From Oscillospiraceae bacterium (GTDB taxonomy: Bacteria > Bacillota_A > Clostridia > Oscillospirales > Oscillospiraceae), in NCBI GenBank assembly GCA_017505505.1, contig JAFVPA010000039.1, forward strand, positions 1 to 11,112: a stretch of DNA of 11,112 nt, written 5' to 3'. This document shows, piece after piece, positions 6,411 to 11,112 of this stretch. A program made the position numbers and the translations under genes. The notes beneath the pieces were generated by a model, which ran no database searches, had not been told where the DNA came from, and saw nothing but the letters and a program-made list of their open reading frames with translations. Within the stretch, counting starts at the first letter, position 1. The number at the start of each line of letters is the position of its first letter.

Positions 6411-9066
6411 ACTTACGCCGTTTCCGGAAAAACAGCACCGCCGCTGTGATAACCGCCGCGGCCAATGCCATGGCTGCCAGGAGGATCCCACCGCTTTCCT
6501 CAGCCGTTTTCCGCACCAGCACCATGGCGCTGATGGGTGCTACACTGACCTCGCCCTGGGCCGTGCCCAGAACCTCAGTGCCGGCCTTTTCGCCGTCGAT
6601 ATAGATGTTCCACACACCCTCAGGCAGGGCCACCGTGGTGGCTTCGCTTCTGGGGTTGAAAACTGTCACGATCTCACCGGTCTCACCGTTGGCTCCGGGT
6701 AGAATGTGGAAGCCCGTCACATTAAAATCCAGACCCGTCAGGTTCTGAATGTGGGCAGTTACCTCCTCCGCAGAGGTCATCCGCAATGCGGGATGGGCCT
6801 TGCGGAAGGCGATCAGCCCCTGATAGTAGCGGACCACATTCTGACAGGCCTCGTCATTTAAGTCATCCCATTTCAGGCTGTTGACCGCATCAGGACTGCA
6901 ATAGCTGTTGTGGTCAAAAGTGCCGTCCGGCAGCGGCTTGGAGCGGAGCATCTCCTCACCCGCCTGGAAGAAGGGCACGCCCTGGCTTGTCATAACGATG
7001 GCCGCCGCCAGATTGTTCATCCGAATCCGGTCTTCCCCGGTAGAATCCGGTGTGGACTGGGTCAGCCGGTCAAAGAGGGACATATTGTCGTGGCAGGAAG
7101 CATAGTTAATGGTCTGGGTGGGCGACTTGCACCAGTTGGGCATGCCACGGAAGCAGGCCGCAATGGTGCCCGTATGGCCGCCGATGCCAGCCACGTAGCC
7201 CCGCTCGTCATTGTTGAACACGCTGCCCCGAAGGCTGTCCCGGAGGGTATCGGAGAAGAAGGCGAAGCCGGGGGTCTGCGTGGAGTTGGCCTGGGTGGTC
7301 ATGAGAACGCCGGGCTTGGTAACGGCGGTAGACATGGTCCAGCCCTCGCCATAGAAGATCACATTGGGATGGGTCTTATGGACCTCCTCCATCACTTCGT
7401 TGATGGTTTGGGTATCGATCAGGCCCACCAGGTCGAAGCGGAAGCCGTCGATGTGGTATTCGTCGGCCCAATACCTAACACTGTCCACAATGTACTTGCG
7501 GACCATGCTCCGTTCGGAAGCGGTATCGTTGCCGCAGCCGGACCCGGCGGAATAGACACCGCTGTCTGTCACCCGGCTGAAATACTGGGGCACGATCCGG
7601 TTGAAGCAGAAGGTATCGGCATTGAACACATGGTTATAGACCACATCCATAATAACACTGATGCCGTTGTCATGGAGGCCCTTCACCATCTGCTTCATCT
7701 CCGACACACGGACGGAGCCGTTGTAAGGGTCGGTAGAATAGGAGCCCTCGGGGACATTGTAGTTCTGGGGATCATAGCCCCAGTTGAACTGGGGCGTGTC
7801 CAGCTTGCTCTCATCTACAGATGCATAGTCATAGCTGGGCAGCAGGTGCACATGGGTAATGCCCAAATTCTTCATATGATCCAGGCCCGTGGGGACACCC
7901 TGAGAATTGGTGGTCCCGGTCTCGATAACCCCCAGGAACTTGCCCTTGTTCTGAATGCCGGAGCTTTCATCCACGCTCAAGTCCCGGACATGCAGCTCAT
8001 AGATCACCGCGTCGGTGATATTCTGCCCGGCGTGGGGATCCCGGTCCGTTTCCCAGCCCTCCGGGTCTGTAGAATCCAGGTCGATGACCATGGCCCGATG
8101 ACCGTTGACACCGGTGGTCCGGGCGTAGGGATCGCAGGCTTCCACCGTTTCTCCACTTACTTCCACCTGATAGGTGTAATAGATCCCGTTCAGATCTCCG
8201 GTCTTTTCTGCCACCCAGGTACCCTTTACATCCCGGGTCATTTCCACCTGCTCCAGCAGGTCATCGGTACCGGCAGTGCCGCTTTGGTACAGATTCACCT
8301 TCACGGAAGATGCCGTGGGTGCCCAGACCCGGAAAGCCGTTTTCTCCGCTGTCCACACCGCGCCCAGATCGTCGCCCTCATAGGTGAAGGTTTCTTCGAA
8401 GTCCTCCGTGGAATACACGCTGGGCATCCGGATCACATATCCGGCCCCTTCACAGTGCAGTGTGTAGGTACTGTACAGGTCCAGAGGGGTTTCCGTGGTA
8501 ATGACATAGCTGCCGCCCTCTTCTTCCACAGAGGCAATGGACAGCAGGCCCTCCGGGCCTTCTACCGTGAAAGCCGTTTCCACATTTTTCAGAGGCGCAC
8601 CGGTGGTCACCAGAATGCCCCGGTCTTCGTTATAAGCTGCGTCCTTGACCTTGATTCCGGTAATCACACCGCTGTCCAATTTCACTTCATACCCCTCCAC
8701 ACCGGATTTGACATACACATGGACCGTACCGGACAGATAAGGAGACACATCGATAAACTGGTCTTTATCCACATCTTTAGCTGCCCAATTGGGAAGCTTC
8801 ACGATAAAACCCACTTCGGAAGCCCCGGCAGGCACGGAAAAATCCGCCGTCATTTCCCCATCTGTTTCCGTCAGCGGCACATCGGCAGCATCGCTGCCCT
8901 CCACCCAGAACCAGACGCTCCAATCTGTATAATCCCCATCCGGACGGTCATAGTGGAGCCGGATAGTCAGGCCCTCCGCAGCCAGGGCCGGCAGGCCGAT
9001 ACAGCTCAGCAGAAGGACCGCAGCCAGCAAAGCGGCGGCGCTGCGGGTCAGCAGGTTTCGTTTCAT
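6409..9066 (-). CDS. pulA: Secreted, membrane-anchored type I pullulanase with CBM41-like module
   Basis: Cuts alpha-1,6 bonds of pullulan and starch outside the cell; 885 residues. A Sec signal peptide (about 1-30, ending ALAA) is followed by a CBM41-like glucan-binding module (about 33-128, LTIRLHYDRPDGDY with several tryptophans). An N-terminal beta domain (about 135-215), a CBM48-type domain (about 225-330) and the GH13_14 barrel follow. Landmarks: FNWGYDP (427-433), DVVYNH (474-479), nucleophile D545, acid/base E574 and D660 in SCHDN. The end is a hydrophobic segment (860-880) plus RKRRK, which stops transfer; there is no LPXTG motif. C22 in LLSC could be read as a weak lipobox. AAAGGAG lies 6 bases before the ATG. 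The core closely matches the cytoplasmic pullulanase at 4452, implying duplication. It lies downstream of the permease and TraX-like genes, separated by a hairpin. Confidence 0.94.
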   Translation of the reverse strand: MKRNLLTRSAAALLAAVLLLSCIGLPALAAEGLTIRLHYDRPDGDYTDWSVWFWVEGSDAADVPLTETDGEMTADFSVPAGASEVGFIVKLPNWAAKDVDKDQFIDVSPYLSGTVHVYVKSGVEGYEVKLDSGVITGIKVKDAAYNEDRGILVTTGAPLKNVETAFTVEGPEGLLSIASVEEEGGSYVITTETPLDLYSTYTLHCEGAGYVIRMPSVYSTEDFEETFTYEGDDLGAVWTAEKTAFRVWAPTASSVKVNLYQSGTAGTDDLLEQVEMTRDVKGTWVAEKTGDLNGIYYTYQVEVSGETVEACDPYARTTGVNGHRAMVIDLDSTDPEGWETDRDPHAGQNITDAVIYELHVRDLSVDESSGIQNKGKFLGVIETGTTNSQGVPTGLDHMKNLGITHVHLLPSYDYASVDESKLDTPQFNWGYDPQNYNVPEGSYSTDPYNGSVRVSEMKQMVKGLHDNGISVIMDVVYNHVFNADTFCFNRIVPQYFSRVTDSGVYSAGSGCGNDTASERSMVRKYIVDSVRYWADEYHIDGFRFDLVGLIDTQTINEVMEEVHKTHPNVIFYGEGWTMSTAVTKPGVLMTTQANSTQTPGFAFFSDTLRDSLRGSVFNNDERGYVAGIGGHTGTIAACFRGMPNWCKSPTQTINYASCHDNMSLFDRLTQSTPDSTGEDRIRMNNLAAAIVMTSQGVPFFQAGEEMLRSKPLPDGTFDHNSYCSPDAVNSLKWDDLNDEACQNVVRYYQGLIAFRKAHPALRMTSAEEVTAHIQNLTGLDFNVTGFHILPGANGETGEIVTVFNPRSEATTVALPEGVWNIYIDGEKAGTEVLGTAQGEVSVAPISAMVLVRKTAEESGGILLAAMALAAAVITAAVLFFRKRRK

Positions 9067-9101
9067 AATTGCTCCTTTCCGGGAGATCCCAAAGAGAAAT
9101 C

Positions 9102-9107
9102 AGTATA
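9102..9107 (-). promoter_or_regulatory. Possible -10 box for the anchored pullulanase
   Basis: TATACT on the minus strand, 35 bases upstream of the ATG, fits a -10 box. The -35 position falls inside the hairpin at 9113-9138 and has no good match (GGCATT). The box shares ATACTGATnTC with the ldhA -10 region. Expression may instead be read-through from upstream. Confidence 0.35.
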
Positions 9108-9112
9108 TGGCA

Positions 9113-9138
9113 AAACCCCCGGTGAATGCCGGGGGTTT
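9113..9138 (-). terminator. Hairpin after the TraX-like gene
   Basis: A 10-bp stem AAACCCCCGG/CCGGGGGTTT (9113-9122 with 9129-9138) encloses a 6-base loop. On the minus strand it is followed by TTGCC, giving a run of four T including the stem end. This is a moderate terminator that may let part of the upstream transcript through into the pullulanase gene. Confidence 0.65.
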
Positions 9139-9203
9139 CGTCATAGGAAGAAAAAAGTAAAGTCTTTCACAAAGGAAAAAGCTTCACCGTTTCCAACAGG
9201 GTT

Positions 9204-9980
9204 TCACAGCACCAGGCCTACCAGGCCTGCTGCCAGAAGCATCGCCGGATATGCCAGATAGTTGACGGTACGGCTGTTGGTGCCGGGCTCTCCATCATAG
9301 AAGTGGACCGCCATAAAGCCCATGGGAGCCGCCAGGAAGAAGGGAGAAAAGGCCGTGCAGACAATGGCTGCCGCGGCACCGGCAAAATTGCGGTACATTG
9401 GGTTGCCGCGGAAGGCCCACAGCACTGCGGTCACCAGAACCATGGCGGAGCCAAATTCGATTTTCAGCATCTCGCACCACACGATGGCCGCCGCGGCGAC
9501 CACCACCTTGATGAGGGTATTGGTGAACTTCTTTTCGCTGTAATACCGGAAGAACAGCAGCATTACCATGCACAGCACCAGGCCAAACACACCGTTGCGG
9601 CTGTCCAGGGCGAAAAGCTTGCCGCTCATGGCCAGGTTATAGGGCAGCTCACACAGCGCAGCCAGTCCGGCCACACGCAGAACATAGGCCTTCATATCAC
9701 TGGTGTGCTGAACGCCCTCCACCAGCATCAGGGCAAAGATGGGCAATGCGCAGGTCTCGATGGCCTGCAGTACAAGAGAGCAGGTAGCCAGCATCATCGC
9801 TTCCTGAGAAGAACTGATGACCGCCAGCAGCTGCTGGGCTGTTACCTGTCCAATTCCCAGCATATGGGTCTGGATGACGCCCCGTCCGGCCACACCGGCC
9901 GCCAAAAAAAGCAGGCCCCAGGTTCTGAGGGCGTTTCCGTTGATGCTTCCACGTTTTTTTCTAGTGCTGAGTCTTTCCAT
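9204..9980 (-). CDS. TraX-family integral membrane protein
   Basis: A 258-residue, very hydrophobic protein with about seven or eight membrane segments (roughly 20-35, 62-88, 98-118, 130-147, 155-173, 178-192, 198-218 and 238-258). The stretch LPIFALMLVEGVQHTSDMKAYVLR (79-102 region) and the later CELPYNLA (110-117) match the TraX family pattern, and so does the tail with NYLAYPAMLL. F-plasmid TraX acetylates pilin; Firmicute chromosomal members have no settled function. The usual LIDHIG-like motif after the first helix is not visible, and the first 60 residues look divergent. The start at 9980 has AAAGGAT 6 bases upstream, and family members begin near there; the frame stays open to 10127 without another good ribosome site. 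It lies between a maltodextrin permease and a pullulanase on the same strand. An envelope glycan or acetyl-transfer role is possible but unproved. Confidence 0.75.
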   Translation of the reverse strand: MERLSTRKKRGSINGNALRTWGLLFLAAGVAGRGVIQTHMLGIGQVTAQQLLAVISSSQEAMMLATCSLVLQAIETCALPIFALMLVEGVQHTSDMKAYVLRVAGLAALCELPYNLAMSGKLFALDSRNGVFGLVLCMVMLLFFRYYSEKKFTNTLIKVVVAAAAIVWCEMLKIEFGSAMVLVTAVLWAFRGNPMYRNFAGAAAAIVCTAFSPFFLAAPMGFMAVHFYDGEPGTNSRTVNYLAYPAMLLAAGLVGLVL

Positions 9981-10026
9981 AATTGATCCTTTCCAAGGGG
10001 GTAGTAGGTGCATCCTGATAGCAGGT

Positions 10027-10059
10027 GAAAAGCTTCGGTTCGGTAAGTCGAAGCCTTTC
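10027..10059 (-). terminator. Hairpin before the TraX-like gene, possible terminator of the permease operon
   Basis: GAAAAGCTTCG (10027-10037) pairs with CGAAGCCTTTC (10049-10059) through 11 bp with one G-U pair, and a few outer bases extend it. The loop is 11 bases. On the minus strand the stem ends in CTTTTC and runs into ACCTGC, so the T tract is short. It is the last of three hairpins crossed by transcripts leaving malG. Confidence 0.45.
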
Positions 10060-10082
10060 ATCCGCCATCCGGCAAAGGAGTC

Positions 10083-10141
10083 CCCCGCAGCGGCTGCCGG
10101 GCCGCTGCGGGGTCTTCCGGGATCCACCGTGATCCCGGAAG
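10083..10141. repeat. Two tandem perfect hairpins downstream of malG
   Basis: Stem one is 12 bp (10083-10094 with 10101-10112, loop 6). Stem two is 11 bp (10114-10124 with 10131-10141, loop 6). They lie 40 bases past the permease stop. Neither is followed by a T tract on either strand, so they may stabilise the 3' end of the transporter mRNA rather than terminate it. The 200-base gap from 9981 to 10180 contains these, the hairpin at 10027 and no gene. Confidence 0.6.
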
Positions 10142-10180
10142 GTTAGGAGAAAGGAAGTCCTTTGACTGGATAAGGTGATA

Positions 10181-11053
10181 TCAGCCCTTGACGGCGCCGC
10201 CCATAGCTTCCTGGTAGAACTTCTGGGTGATCATAAACAGGATGGAGATGGGGATGGACACCAGCACAGCGGCTGCGCAGAAACGGGTAAACCAACCGCC
10301 GATGTACTCCATTTCCAGCATCTTCCACATGCCGATGGAAACAGTGGCGTACTGGGTCTCTGCACGGACGATGATCTTGGCAAAGATGAAGTCCATCCAG
10401 GGGCCCATGAAGGCGGTGATGACCTGGTAAACGATCATGGGCTTACACAGGGGCAGGGTGATCTTGTAGAAGGTCTGGAACCGGGTGCAGCCGTCGATCA
10501 TAGCAGCCTCGTCCAGAGCCTTGGGGATGGTATCCATGTAACCCTTCATAACATGGAAGCCGGTGCCGGCACCTGCAGTGAAGCAGATGACCAGAGCGAT
10601 GGGGATCCGGTTGCCCTCGGTCAGACCCATGGCCTTCAGCAGGAAGTAGATGGCCACCATGGACATGAAGCCGGGGAACAGGTTGATGACCATTGCCATG
10701 TCCATGTAAGACTTACGCATGGTCCACTTCACACGGGACAGGCTGTAAGAAACAGACAGAACGAAGAAAGTGGAAATGACGCAGGTGAAGCAGGCAATGA
10801 TGAAGGTGTTCAGGAACATCTTGGGGAAGTTCATGGTCTTGATGTCCGTGAACAGACCGATGTAGTTATCGAAGGTGTACTGCTGGGGCAGGAAGGTGGA
10901 GCAGAACATACCGGTGCTCTCACCACGGAAGCTGTGGGCAATGATCCAGACGAAGGGAATCAGCCAGACGATGGCCACAATGCACAGGAACACGTGGACA
11001 ACAATGTCGGTGACCATCTTTTGCTTCTTGACGGAAACAGGTTTCTTTGCCAT
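10181..11053 (-). CDS. malG: MalG-type maltodextrin ABC transporter permease
   Basis: Inner-membrane subunit of a carbohydrate uptake (CUT1) ABC importer, pairing with a MalF-type subunit to pass maltodextrins delivered by a binding protein. The 290-residue protein has six predicted membrane segments, the first at about 18-40. The cytoplasmic EAA loop that contacts the ATPase is at 182-201 (EAAMIDGCTRF...ITLP), with the expected glycine at 188. The C-terminus ends GGAVKG, as is usual for MalG. GAGGAGGG lies about 9 bases before the ATG, inside the end of the upstream gene, whose stop overlaps this start by one base (TAATG). Sugar specificity cannot be read from the permease; maltodextrin is inferred from the pullulanase and malQ neighbours. 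The ATPase and binding protein are not in the window. Confidence 0.88.
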   Translation of the reverse strand: MAKKPVSVKKQKMVTDIVVHVFLCIVAIVWLIPFVWIIAHSFRGESTGMFCSTFLPQQYTFDNYIGLFTDIKTMNFPKMFLNTFIIACFTCVISTFFVLSVSYSLSRVKWTMRKSYMDMAMVINLFPGFMSMVAIYFLLKAMGLTEGNRIPIALVICFTAGAGTGFHVMKGYMDTIPKALDEAAMIDGCTRFQTFYKITLPLCKPMIVYQVITAFMGPWMDFIFAKIIVRAETQYATVSIGMWKMLEMEYIGGWFTRFCAAAVLVSIPISILFMITQKFYQEAMGGAVKG

Positions 11054-11112
11054 TATTTGAAGCCCTCCTCATCCTTGTAAGATCCGGAGCTCCGGTAGGT
11101 GACCAGGGCCAC
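11053..11112 (-). CDS. malF: C-terminal end of a probable MalF-type permease, cut by the window edge
   Basis: Nineteen codons and a TAA stop are visible, reading VALVTYRSSGSYKDEEGFK. The short polar tail after LVTYR is typical of MalF-type permeases. The stop overlaps the malG start (TAATG), and the malG ribosome site is embedded here, as expected for a coupled malF-malG pair. The assignment rests mainly on position; the rest of the gene lies outside the window. Confidence 0.65.
   Translation of the reverse strand: MALVTYRSSGSYKDEEGFK

Noticed and set aside
6910..9261. Plus-strand open frame of 783 codons antisense to the anchored pullulanase
   Set aside because: It mirrors the codon pattern of a clear pullulanase gene, is rich in His, Gly and Ile as antisense frames are, and has no recognisable domain or ribosome site.
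9981..10127. Longer N-terminus for the TraX-like protein
   Set aside because: The extra residues are Pro/Ser/Gly-rich, overlap the hairpins and lack homology; the ATG at 9980 has a good ribosome site.
10175..11080. Plus-strand open frame of 301 codons antisense to malG
   Set aside because: Low-complexity His, Asp and Gly composition typical of antisense of a membrane protein; malG is clear.

Overview
The window looks like chromosomal DNA of a fairly GC-rich Clostridia bacterium (Oscillospirales-like gut Firmicute). This is inferred from strong AGGAGG-type ribosome binding sites, SigA-type promoters, short GC-rich hairpin terminators and protein style; no marker gene proves it. The theme is starch, pullulan and maltodextrin use, with a D-lactate dehydrogenase at one edge. 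I see no tRNA, rRNA, CRISPR array or transposase.

Layout. Bases 1-68 hold the start of an unrecognised minus-strand gene, with two GC hairpins and a likely promoter upstream. An ldhA-type D-lactate dehydrogenase (224-1213, minus) follows, with its own terminator. Next, on the minus strand in transcription order, is a three-gene unit: a sugar-phosphatase-like EEP-family protein (3279-4121), the GH77 4-alpha-glucanotransferase MalQ (1774-3282, ATGA overlap) and a short CBM48-only protein (1385-1729). It ends at a strong hairpin (1286-1320). This unit diverges from a cytoplasmic type I pullulanase (4452-6362, plus) across an AT-rich 330-bp region. That region carries two good promoters facing apart, each followed by clustered TTGC/GCAA repeats that look like operators. 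The pullulanase converges on a second, secreted and membrane-anchored pullulanase (6409-9066, minus) that shares its catalytic core but adds a signal peptide, a CBM41-like module and a C-terminal membrane anchor. Upstream of that lie a TraX-family membrane protein (9204-9980), a stretch with three hairpins, a MalG-type ABC permease (10181-11053) and the last 19 codons of a probable MalF-type permease (to the window edge).

How the parts fit (inference). The anchored pullulanase cuts alpha-1,6 branches outside the cell. The MalF/MalG transporter imports the linear maltodextrins. Inside, the second pullulanase debranches what remains and MalQ rearranges the chains. The EEP protein resembles the RgfB/MapP group, one member of which removes phosphate from maltose 6'-phosphate, so it may act on a phosphorylated sugar. 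D-lactate dehydrogenase would regenerate NAD+ at the end of fermentation. The binding protein, the transporter ATPase and any maltodextrin phosphorylase are not in the window.

Nothing here is clearly a new defence or mobile system. The points most worth a second look are the MapP-like protein coupled to malQ, the orphan CBM48 protein, the TraX-like gene inside a maltodextrin locus, the paired inside/outside pullulanases and the repeat-rich divergent control region.
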